Assembly: GCA_964493075.1 (NCBI GenBank)
Contig: CAZBNU010000018.1
Location: 1 to 34,832 of the forward strand
Direction: 5' to 3'
Length of the DNA: 34,832 nt
Source of the DNA: SLFT01 sp964493075
Lineage (GTDB): Bacteria > Hydrogenedentota > Hydrogenedentia > Hydrogenedentales > CAITNO01
A program made the translations under genes and the position numbers. The notes under the pieces are model-generated. The model ran no database searches. It had not been told where the DNA came from and saw nothing but the letters and a program-made list of their open reading frames with translations. Of this stretch, positions 19,300-26,310 are shown one piece after another. The stretch's first letter is position 1. The number at the start of each line of letters is the position of its first letter.

Positions 19300-20390
19300 C
19301 CCTCCTTCTTTTCCTATCGCTATGCAGCGGTTTACTGGGACAAACAGGCACCATTACCTTTGTAACCGGCGAAACCCAAGAATCCTGGCAACTCGCCGTT
19401 ATCGATGTTGAAACAGGGGTGATAACCACGCTTGGCAACGGCGACCGAGATTCCTGTCCACGCTGGTCTCCCGATGGCAGCCGCATCGCGTACCAGAGCA
19501 AAGGGGAGGAAGGCATGGGCATCCGCATTGTTGATGTGGAGACGAAAGAGGATACCGCCATTCCCCACCTTTATTCCTGGAACGAACAGCCTCGTTGGGC
19601 GCCTGACGGCAAACGCCTGGCTTATACATCCGACGGCGATGCTTCTCCTCTGCACGCACTTGTTGTTTACGATATCGAAACACAGGAGGAGAGCATCTGG
19701 GGCGGCGACCAGCGCGGCCTCATGCGTCCAGTATGGATGCCCAATACCGACATGATGAAGGCCCTTGATCCTGAAGATAAAGTCGCCGCAGAAACACTTG
19801 GTTTGCTGGCATTAAAGGCAGAAGCAGAAGAGCATGGTGTTTTAATGGCAATCGGGGTGGGTTCGCCGCCACCGCAGATGACCACGGAAATCTTTATTGT
19901 AACCCCCACGCTGGCGGTGCCTCTGCTGCCCTTTCTCGCGCCGGACAGCCATCGGTATGTCAAGTGGCAAGTAGCGCCGGAACACAAAGGGCGTCAGATT
20001 GCCTATGAATCCAATGACGGCGGCGACCGCGAGATATTTGTACTGGGACGCCGGGGGATCATAAACGTGAGCAATCACCCAGCGGCAGACTGGAATCCTC
20101 TATGGAGCCCAGACAACTACTGGCTGGCCTTTGAATCTTTCAGGGAGGGTCGCCGCGGCATTTATCGCCTTTTGGTGAGTACCGCCAAGGTCTTTCCTGT
20201 GGCAGTATCTCCGGACTATGAATGCTGGTCGCCGGACTGGTCGCCGGATGGCGAACACCTTGTTTTTGTCTCCAACAAACAAGGCTCGCCCCAGTTGTAT
20301 ATAACCGACAAAGAAGGCAACACCTTGAAACAATTGACCGAGGGAACAACCCCTTCATTGGCGCCTGCCTGGCGCCCGGAACAAGAGTAG
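19296..20390 (+). CDS. Secreted TolB-like beta-propeller protein (PD40 repeats)
   Basis: 364 residues with a short signal peptide (MTLLLFLSLCSGLLG). WD40-like PD40 blades are visible: CPRWSPDGSRIAY, QPRWAPDGKRLAY, NPLWSPDNYWLAF and SPDWSPDGEHLVF, which form a TolB-type six-bladed propeller. A less regular insert (about 150-220) separates the second and third clear blades. The family is normally a protein-interaction or ligand-binding module in the periplasm. It overlaps the M28 gene by 4 nt and precedes the phosphoesterase by 11 nt, so the three products probably act in the same compartment. It is not the Tol-Pal TolB, since no tolQRA or pal genes are nearby. Confidence 0.8.
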   Translation: MTLLLFLSLCSGLLGQTGTITFVTGETQESWQLAVIDVETGVITTLGNGDRDSCPRWSPDGSRIAYQSKGEEGMGIRIVDVETKEDTAIPHLYSWNEQPRWAPDGKRLAYTSDGDASPLHALVVYDIETQEESIWGGDQRGLMRPVWMPNTDMMKALDPEDKVAAETLGLLALKAEAEEHGVLMAIGVGSPPPQMTTEIFIVTPTLAVPLLPFLAPDSHRYVKWQVAPEHKGRQIAYESNDGGDREIFVLGRRGIINVSNHPAADWNPLWSPDNYWLAFESFREGRRGIYRLLVSTAKVFPVAVSPDYECWSPDWSPDGEHLVFVSNKQGSPQLYITDKEGNTLKQLTEGTTPSLAPAWRPEQE

Positions 20391-20401
20391 GACCACTCAT
20401 C

Positions 20402-21484
20402 ATGAAACACCTTGAAAACATTCTGATACTTTTTTCTGTTTTATATGGCATCCTAAGCCTATCTGTTGAAGCACGCGAAGAAGATGGCCGCCTGGGTTTA
20501 ATTCGGATTCCCAATAATGGCGTACCGGCAATCATCACTCAAACAGATTCTTTTCAGGCTACACTTGCCGAAGAGGCAACACTCTACCTGACGAATAAAG
20601 AAGGTTCCTGGAGACTTAACGCAGAATGGGCCTCCTTGCCATCTGGCCTGATGCAGGCACGATGCTCATTACAACAGCCGCTAGATTGCGGCATGTATAC
20701 ATTAAGCGCTGAAAAAGACAGCATGAAAGACAGCAATAACCGCTCTGTTTACGTGATGGAGTCCATTCCGGCAACCTATGTTATTGCCCATATCACCGAC
20801 ATACACATAGGTACCACACGTCATCCCCGAGAAGATACGGCCATCATCAGTGACGTTATCGCGTCTTTGAATGCATCCGATGCCGTCCTGGCGTTGTTCA
20901 CAGGTGATTTAACTGAAAATGGCGATCCAGAACAGTTTCAAAACTTTCTTGCCCTGCTGGATACATGCCGCATGCCCACATTCGTGATGCCCGGCAACCA
21001 CGACAGGCAGGCGCGGCACTACGAGCAGTTTTTCGGGGTGCTGACCTATGCCTTTCGTTTTGGCAAAGATGGTTATCTTGCTTTTGACACCAAGGACTAC
21101 CTTATCGCCGACGAACTTGGCGAACAAGATGGACTGTTGCACTACTATCGGCGGCAGATACGTGACACCCGTTGGAGCATCGGCCTTAGCCATCGCTACG
21201 ACCTGACTATGGGGATACGTTCGCAGTTGACGTTGTTTGTGGATGACCCCCTTGACTATCTTCTGTACGGCCACTATCACCGGGAAGCAGGAGAACAGGA
21301 CGGCATTCCCTGGGGGAATACAGAAATTATTATGACGCCTGCCGCAATTAATGGCCAGTATCGCCTTATTGGGGTTGATGAGGGCGGACTGCACCCCCAG
21401 GAAACCCTCCAGGCGGCATCGCCAACAACACCTCGGGAAGAACCTGCAATCAGCGATAATACGCCACCAAATCCCGCTCAATGA
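20402..21484 (+). CDS. Exported calcineurin-like metallophosphoesterase
   Basis: 360 residues from ATG 20402; an upstream in-frame extension lies within the TolB-like gene and lacks a signal peptide, whereas this start gives MKHLENILILFSVLYGILSL. The N-terminal part (about 30-120) is a beta-rich domain of unknown type. The catalytic domain has the full dimetal set: TDIHIG, FTGDLTENGD, PGNHDR, GLSHR and YGHYHRE. Substrates of this family range from nucleotides to phosphodiesters and cannot be chosen here. It is the last gene of the M28/TolB-like operon, and its final 35 nt overlap the 3' end of the convergent gluzincin gene. Confidence 0.85.
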   Translation: MKHLENILILFSVLYGILSLSVEAREEDGRLGLIRIPNNGVPAIITQTDSFQATLAEEATLYLTNKEGSWRLNAEWASLPSGLMQARCSLQQPLDCGMYTLSAEKDSMKDSNNRSVYVMESIPATYVIAHITDIHIGTTRHPREDTAIISDVIASLNASDAVLALFTGDLTENGDPEQFQNFLALLDTCRMPTFVMPGNHDRQARHYEQFFGVLTYAFRFGKDGYLAFDTKDYLIADELGEQDGLLHYYRRQIRDTRWSIGLSHRYDLTMGIRSQLTLFVDDPLDYLLYGHYHREAGEQDGIPWGNTEIIMTPAAINGQYRLIGVDEGGLHPQETLQAASPTTPREEPAISDNTPPNPAQ

Positions 21485-22703
21485 TTGCAGCGTTGCGACG
21501 GTATACAGACTGTAATGCAGTTTCAAAATCCATGCCGCCACCTAGCGCTTTGAGAAAAGCCAGCATTTTTGTGCGCCCATACCGGTTCCACAGCAGTTCC
21601 ACGGCAGCGTGGGACTGAATATAGGCCAGGTGCAGGGCAGGGGGAGCAAGTTGGTTCATCTGGTTGTCTGCCAAGGCTTTCAATGAAAACCCTTCTGCCG
21701 TGGCAAAATAGGCGCGCAATCGCTGTATATCCTGGGTGCTCAGGGATTTCGACATGGTCTCCGCCAGTCCTTCATTCACCCACCAAGGTACATTTGCTCC
21801 TGTAATATGGCGCACCACCACATGCACATATTCATGAGTCAGTCGCCGCTCCAACTCCTGATCTACAAGCCAGTTGCCATCGGTGTCTGTCAGGGGTGCG
21901 CGAATTTTTCCGTCGTATACAGCGCCCACATGCCCTTCGAGTTGCGTGGCCTCTGTGAACTGTTCCGCCGTATAGAGGATTACATGAATGGGCGGGGGCG
22001 GATAGATGCCGCCAAACTTGCGTCCCACATCTACATAGGCCCGATCCAAAATTGAGAATACATTGGATCGCATCAGGTTCGGCACATTATGGGGGTAACT
22101 AATACGAAAATGCCTTGACTTCCAGCGATTGAAATCATACTCAACCGATTCCTCTCTGAAAGCCTTTTCGTAACGCTCCCGTAAACCTGGGCGGTCGGGG
22201 GCCACTTCCAAGACATAATCCCACTGGGCGCGCGCTGATGACAGGTCGTTGTCCATGTAGTAGGCCTGTCCAAGCAGGTCATGGGCGTCCAAATCACCAG
22301 GTTTAAGGGTAATCGCCTCTTCAAGGCGTTCAATACCGGCTGTGACCTTGTCTGTGCGCAGATAATAGGAACCGAGTTGGATGAAGGGGGAGGCATTTTC
22401 CGGATCAACGCCAATGGCAGCTTCGAGATATCGAATAGCCCTGAAAAAATCACCGCGCAACGCATACTCGTTGGCTTCGCTCTGATAGGCATTACATAGG
22501 TTTCGGCGTACAACAGCACTATCCGGGGCCTTTTGGTATGCCTTTTCAAAGAAGCCAATGGCTTCCGCATATCTGCCTGCCTTATAGGCAGTAACGCCGC
22601 TGTTGTTAAAGGACGCTGGATTCGCCTGGGCAACTGCCTTTAAGGAAAACAATGCCAGCAGCGTCACAACGATGGCGATACGATCGGTAAAACGATACTG
22701 CAT
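21450..22703 (-). CDS. Secreted TPR protein with HEXXH peptidase (gluzincin, peptidase MA-like) domain
   Basis: 417 residues with a signal peptide (MQYRFTDRIAIVVTLLALFS, cleavage near AVAQA). Residues about 30-200 form TPR-like repeats (SGVTAYKAGRYAEAIGFFEKAY and AIRYLEAAIGVDPENASPFI are recognisable blocks). The C-terminal half contains LTHEYVHVVVRH (zinc-binding HEXXH near residue 289) followed by WWVNEGLAE, whose Glu is the probable third ligand, as in peptidase MA/DUF1570-like gluzincins. The start codon lies 2 nt after the RidA stop, so it is the last gene of a three-gene operon. Its 3' end overlaps the opposing phosphoesterase gene by 35 nt. The substrate is unknown. Confidence 0.85.
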   Translation of the reverse strand: MQYRFTDRIAIVVTLLALFSLKAVAQANPASFNNSGVTAYKAGRYAEAIGFFEKAYQKAPDSAVVRRNLCNAYQSEANEYALRGDFFRAIRYLEAAIGVDPENASPFIQLGSYYLRTDKVTAGIERLEEAITLKPGDLDAHDLLGQAYYMDNDLSSARAQWDYVLEVAPDRPGLRERYEKAFREESVEYDFNRWKSRHFRISYPHNVPNLMRSNVFSILDRAYVDVGRKFGGIYPPPPIHVILYTAEQFTEATQLEGHVGAVYDGKIRAPLTDTDGNWLVDQELERRLTHEYVHVVVRHITGANVPWWVNEGLAETMSKSLSTQDIQRLRAYFATAEGFSLKALADNQMNQLAPPALHLAYIQSHAAVELLWNRYGRTKMLAFLKALGGGMDFETALQSVYRRNAAIIERDLVAYYR

Positions 22704-22705
22704 AA

Positions 22706-23095
22706 CTACCCTTGTGTAATCACGGCAATCACATCAATCTCTACCTGAATATCGACGGGCAAACGTCCTGCCTGAATACAGGTTCTTGCCGGCTGATTCA
22801 CTGTAAAATACTCTTTGTAAACGTCATTAAATTTCCCGAAGTTGACCATGTCACTTAGGTAGGCGGTCACTTTCACGACCGCATCAAGGTCTGCGCCAGC
22901 ATCTGCGAGAACGGCCTTTACGTTTTCAAAGGTAAGACGCGTTTCTTCTTCTATTGTACCACGCACCGGACCGCTTCCGTCGGGCGCAAGGGGGCCCTGT
23001 CCCGATAGGAAAAGAAATCCATTGGCTTTGACTGCATGGGAATAGGGACCCGCGGCAGGCGGCGCTGCGGGCGAAAAAATACATTCTTTTGGCAT
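22706..23095 (-). CDS. ridA: RidA family reactive intermediate (enamine/imine) deaminase
   Basis: 129 residues, the normal length. RidA proteins hydrolyse reactive 2-aminoacrylate-type enamines made by PLP enzymes. Arg104 (QPARTCIQAGRLP) matches the conserved Arg105 that binds the carboxylate, Glu119 (QVEIDVIAV) matches Glu120, and Tyr18 is also in place, so the active archetype is likely. It sits between a Gfo/Idh/MocA gene (94 bp upstream) and the TPR/gluzincin gene (2 bp downstream); many RidA-like proteins in such catabolic contexts have not been tested. Confidence 0.93.
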   Translation of the reverse strand: MPKECIFSPAAPPAAGPYSHAVKANGFLFLSGQGPLAPDGSGPVRGTIEEETRLTFENVKAVLADAGADLDAVVKVTAYLSDMVNFGKFNDVYKEYFTVNQPARTCIQAGRLPVDIQVEIDVIAVITQG

Positions 23096-23189
23096 AGCGG
23101 CATATTCCTGTTGTTTTGATATTTAGTTTGTTTTCATTGCTGACCACAGAGCAGCAACATACAAACAATACAGTATTGATAATTCCATA

Positions 23190-24494
23190 TCAAGATTTTT
23201 CCGCAAGCAACGGTACAAGACCGCATGTATCCACGGGTGTTCCGCTGGCAATTGATTTGTTTGCGGCGATACCTGTAAGAATAGACCATGCGCCTCCATA
23301 CTGGTCTGCACGCCGTCCATAAGGGTCTGGCGCCGCGTCCGGCGCAAAGATGTCTTGCAAGAGCAACGCATCCCCCCCGCCATGACCACCCACGGCATCC
23401 CATACTGGTACCTCATAGGCGGGAGAACGGTGTGGGTACACCCTTATCCAAGTGCCTTCCCGCTTAAGCGCACCGGGAATGCTGCCATCTGCGTTGATAT
23501 AGGCGGACTCTTCGCACTTATGTTCAAGCCGTCCCTTTGTCCCATTGAATATAATCGTATATCCTTCCCAGGGCATGAATGCGTTCAAGGAATAGCACAT
23601 CTGTGCGCCGTTATCATAGGAGACGGCCAACGTCATGCTGTCTTCAATATCAATGGCATCACTGAATACGCAGCGGTCCCGGTAATACTGGTCGTGTTGT
23701 TCCTGTTCCAGATAAAGGGTGCGCAGTTGTTCATTATCCTTCAATGAGAGAAAAAAGGGGCAGGATTTTGTTTCAGGACATCCGTGACATCGCTCCGATC
23801 GGTTGATAAGCCCCAGCCGTTCCGCTGTTTGGGGCAGGTAGTAGGCCCGCCGTCCAGTAGCGTAAACCGTCTTTGGCGTGGTATTCAGCCACCAGTTCAC
23901 GAGGTCAAAGTGATGGGTGGCTTTATGAACCAGCAGGCCACCGGAATTTTCCTTATTGCGATGCCAGCGTCGGAAATAATCTGCGCCATGGCCGGTATCC
24001 AGCATCCAGTGAAAATCCACAGAAAGTACGTCCCCTATGATATCGTCCATCAAAAGATGCTTGATCTGAATGCGTGGCGGCGAATAGCGATAATTAAAGG
24101 TGACGCGAAGTTGTCGGCGGGTACGCTGTTGCGTTTTCAAAATGGCGTTGCACTGTTCCGCATCAATGGTCATGGGCTTCTCTGTGATGACATCGCAGCC
24201 TGCCTCCATGGCACGACAGATATAGTGGGCATGGAGGTTGTCCTTTGTTGTGACAATCACCACGTCGGGTTGAGTATCGCGAAACATTGCATCAAAATCT
24301 TCCGCCAGATAGACTGGCACCTCAATGCCGTAATTCTTTTTAGTCCATGCGGCGGACAGCCTTGCGCGCCCGATATTATTGTCGCACAGAGCCAGAAGTG
24401 CCGCCTGTTCTGCGTAGGCGCCAAGAACAGCATCCCGATATATCTCATGACGTCCACCAGTACCGACAATCACATATTTTTTTTTCGAATGCAC
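23190..24494 (-). CDS. Gfo/Idh/MocA family oxidoreductase with cysteine cluster
   Basis: 434 residues, cytoplasmic. The GTG at 24494 is chosen because AGGAGG lies 6 nt upstream and a likely promoter at 24530-24558 would put the transcript start close to an upstream in-frame ATG (24527), excluding it. The Rossmann motif begins immediately (YVIVGTGGRHE), with EKPM in the conserved lysine motif and GLLVHKATHHFDLVNWW supplying the usual catalytic-region histidine. An insert carries CHGCPETKSC and a later Cys in RDRCVF, a possible metal-binding cluster. It appears to head an operon with ridA and the TPR/gluzincin gene. Sugar substrate unknown. It is distinct from the Tat-exported paralogue at 2074-3399, which lacks this cysteine insert. 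Confidence 0.9.
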   Translation of the reverse strand: MHSKKKYVIVGTGGRHEIYRDAVLGAYAEQAALLALCDNNIGRARLSAAWTKKNYGIEVPVYLAEDFDAMFRDTQPDVVIVTTKDNLHAHYICRAMEAGCDVITEKPMTIDAEQCNAILKTQQRTRRQLRVTFNYRYSPPRIQIKHLLMDDIIGDVLSVDFHWMLDTGHGADYFRRWHRNKENSGGLLVHKATHHFDLVNWWLNTTPKTVYATGRRAYYLPQTAERLGLINRSERCHGCPETKSCPFFLSLKDNEQLRTLYLEQEQHDQYYRDRCVFSDAIDIEDSMTLAVSYDNGAQMCYSLNAFMPWEGYTIIFNGTKGRLEHKCEESAYINADGSIPGALKREGTWIRVYPHRSPAYEVPVWDAVGGHGGGDALLLQDIFAPDAAPDPYGRRADQYGGAWSILTGIAANKSIASGTPVDTCGLVPLLAEKS

Positions 24495-24529
24495 GAAAAT
24501 CCTCCTGTGTATACCCGATCTTGCCATCT

Positions 24530-24558
24530 ATTGTTTCATACTGGGTAAGGCCAGTCAA
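24530..24558 (-). promoter_or_regulatory. Probable promoter of the Gfo/ridA/gluzincin operon
   Basis: Minus-strand TTGACT (24553-24558), 17 nt, AACAAT (24530-24535). It predicts a start site near 24523, giving a short leader that contains AGGAGG (24501-24506) before GTG 24494. The -10 is a moderate match. Confidence 0.5.
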
Positions 24559-24632
24559 CAATACAAAGGCGCGATTTTGAGTATAAGGGGTATGAAAATA
24601 CCTCTTTCCGGACAGTTCTGGCATACCTGAAC

Positions 24633-25643
24633 TTACTGCTCGTCTGCTTCGTACAACAGGGGGTTATCCAAAGAAAAGAGGTCTGCAGGCTTTTCGTTCC
24701 CTTTAATGGGTCGGCTTCCCAGATGCACGAACTTCCAGGGTTCGGTTGCGGCATTTTTTACTTCTTCGGAAAATATGCATGAAGCAGGTAAGACCCTCGT
24801 GAGGCGTTCCAGACCCTGAGCACGATTGACTGCGTTGCCCAGCAGCGTATAATCCATCTTTATGGCGGAACCCACATTGCCCTGGATGACTTCGCCGTAA
24901 TCTATGCCGATTCCCGCAGCCAACTGACCTTCGGGAGCATCGGCAGGGGCATTAGCACGAATTTCGGCAAGCTGTTCCTGCAGACAAACTGCGGCACGTA
25001 AGGCGTGGTCCACATGGTCAGCATCGAAATGGGCCATAACGCAGTCCCCAATATATTTGGTTACCTCGCCCTCATGCAGCATTATCGTGGAGGTTACTAT
25101 CTGTAAGTACAGGTTAATCAACCGAATGGCATCATCCACCGGGTAGCGCTGGCTAATAGCCGAAAACCCTTTGATGTCCGCAAAAAAGACCGCTTTCATT
25201 GTACGCTGAGGCACCAGAGTAAGCGGATCGAAACCCTGAAGCATTTTATTTACAACTGCTGGCTGGGTGTATTTTCCAATAATCCGATGAGATTGCATCA
25301 ATTGCTGAAGAAGCACTTTCACCGGCTGAAATAACATATCATCTTTAACATTGAGGTTTACGGTATGCATGTACCGTCCGGGAAACAGCCGGTCGCGCAC
25401 GCGGTCTTCGTTGATAAGGCAAACCACATCCTTATGGCGTGGGTCTTTTTTGATGGATTCAAAGAGGTTGTCAATGATGTAGTCATCGCCCTCAAGAATT
25501 TGAAAAAAGGTTTCACCGAGACAAAGCAGCACGCCTGTTATGCCACGGGCATTATTTCTCATATTTGCTTCTTTGCCCAACACAGCAATTTCCTGTTCCG
25601 AAATGGATCGTGCAAAACTGCTCATGTATATCAAGCGTTTCAT
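24633..25643 (-). CDS. BLUF-domain class III nucleotidyl cyclase (photoactivated adenylyl cyclase-like)
   Basis: 336 residues. Residues 1 to about 98 form a BLUF flavin photoreceptor domain: Tyr6 (MKRLIYMSS), Asn31 (RNNARGITG) and Gln48 (FFQILEG), the residues around the flavin, are conserved. A linker (QPVKVLLQQLMQSHR) leads to a class III cyclase domain with metal-binding Asp156 (FFADIKGFS) and Asp200 (YIGDCVMA), and the adenine-selecting pair Lys196 and Thr266 (KMDYTLLGNAVN). As I recall it, Beggiatoa bPAC (about 350 residues) has the same layout, and these positions differ from its numbering by one. Two departures: the usual Asn-x3-Arg is NRAQG, so the transition-state Arg is Gly277, and the BLUF Trp-x-Met region reads PGRYM. 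ATP to cAMP in blue light is therefore a hypothesis. GAGAGG precedes the start; the gene appears monocistronic. Confidence 0.9.
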   Translation of the reverse strand: MKRLIYMSSFARSISEQEIAVLGKEANMRNNARGITGVLLCLGETFFQILEGDDYIIDNLFESIKKDPRHKDVVCLINEDRVRDRLFPGRYMHTVNLNVKDDMLFQPVKVLLQQLMQSHRIIGKYTQPAVVNKMLQGFDPLTLVPQRTMKAVFFADIKGFSAISQRYPVDDAIRLINLYLQIVTSTIMLHEGEVTKYIGDCVMAHFDADHVDHALRAAVCLQEQLAEIRANAPADAPEGQLAAGIGIDYGEVIQGNVGSAIKMDYTLLGNAVNRAQGLERLTRVLPASCIFSEEVKNAATEPWKFVHLGSRPIKGNEKPADLFSLDNPLLYEADEQ

Positions 25644-25925
25644 AATGCCTCTCGTCCGAGTTGAATCCTGGTAAGGTTACATTCAAACATTAAACCGCTA
25701 CCTTATGTAACAGTATAGCGATTCTTTTTATGCCATTGCTGTGAGATCATGACATAAGGGACACAGAGATAGAGAGATGGCTTTGCAGTTGCGTGACAGG
25801 CGCCACTTCTTCTGTGCGGAATGAATGCGGTGGCGCTTACTTTTACATATTTGGGTTGTGGGTAAAGCCCATGTTAGTGGTAAAATAGATGTGTCAGATG
25901 ATTTCCAACCGGAAAGGAGATTGCG
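25644..25925. other. Divergent intergenic region without a recognised gene
   Basis: This spacer separates the BLUF-cyclase (leftward) from the small PilC-like gene (rightward). It holds one 27-nt repeat (25851-25877) and AT-rich stretches; a TATACT on the minus strand near 25711-25716 lacks a recognisable -35 partner, so no promoter is called. Confidence 0.4.
25851..25877 (-). repeat. 27-nt palindromic intergenic repeat, copy 5
   Basis: Reverse-strand member of the CTAACGYGGG-N5-CCCRYAACCCAG family; its last base differs from the consensus. It lies 48 bp upstream of the small PilC-like gene. Confidence 0.7.
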
Positions 25926-26120
25926 ATGCCTACTTATGAATACCACGCAATACGCGTTGAAGACAACGAAGACAAGTCGTTCGTGGGAGGCATAGTGATT
26001 GCACGGGATCGCCATGATGCAAAAACGAAGCTTCGCGAGAAAGGGCTAAAGGCTACCATGTTGAAGCGGGCGCGGGGCATCATGTCAGTTCTGAAATGGC
26101 TGGATGCTGATATACGCTGA
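25926..26120 (+). CDS. Small orphan protein resembling the N terminus of PilC/GspF
   Basis: 64 residues with a very good ribosome site (AAGGAG about 6 nt before ATG). The sequence MPTYEYHAIRVEDNEDKSFV, then GGIVIARDRHDAKTKLREKGLKA split over about 20 residues, follows the pattern that opens type IV pilus PilC and type II secretion GspF proteins (short strand with YxA, G-x-I-x-A, A-x2-x-L-x2-x-G). The following membrane domain of about 330 residues is absent: the frame closes after KWLDADIR. It may be a stand-alone adaptor derived from PilC/GspF, or the remnant of a truncated gene. It has no pilus genes beside it; the pilus operon of this window lies 10 kb away. Confidence 0.65.
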   Translation: MPTYEYHAIRVEDNEDKSFVGGIVIARDRHDAKTKLREKGLKATMLKRARGIMSVLKWLDADIR

Positions 26121-26176
26121 CCATGCGGAAAGGCGATACGTTTCTTGCCTGACTTTGCCTACGACCAGTAGTAAAA

Positions 26177-26209
26177 GGTGGGTTCCGCTACGCTTCACCC
26201 AGCCTACAG
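26177..26209. repeat. Repeat D (GGTGGGTT ... CACCC ... CCTACAG), copy 1
   Basis: A 33-nt element in which GGTG and CACC arms can pair, located 57 bp after the small PilC-like gene. A second copy of the same length lies at 30978-31010. Similar GGTGGGTTACGCT-type repeats are common in bacterial genomes. Confidence 0.65.
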
Positions 26210-26249
26210 TATCCGGTTTTTGAAAGGTAAACGCACCTTATTGCAGAAC

Positions 26250-26290
26250 AAAAGTAAAGCGCCGCAAGGGCGTTGACGCTCTTGCGGCGC
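26250..26290 (-). terminator. Rho-independent terminator of the Ig-like protein gene
   Basis: A 14-bp stem (26259-26272 with 26277-26290, one G-T wobble) with loop TTGA, followed on the minus strand by TTTACTTTT. It begins 20 nt past the stop codon of the gene at 26311-30309. Confidence 0.85.
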
Positions 26291-26310
26291 ATAATTTTCA
26301 GCAATCAGGT

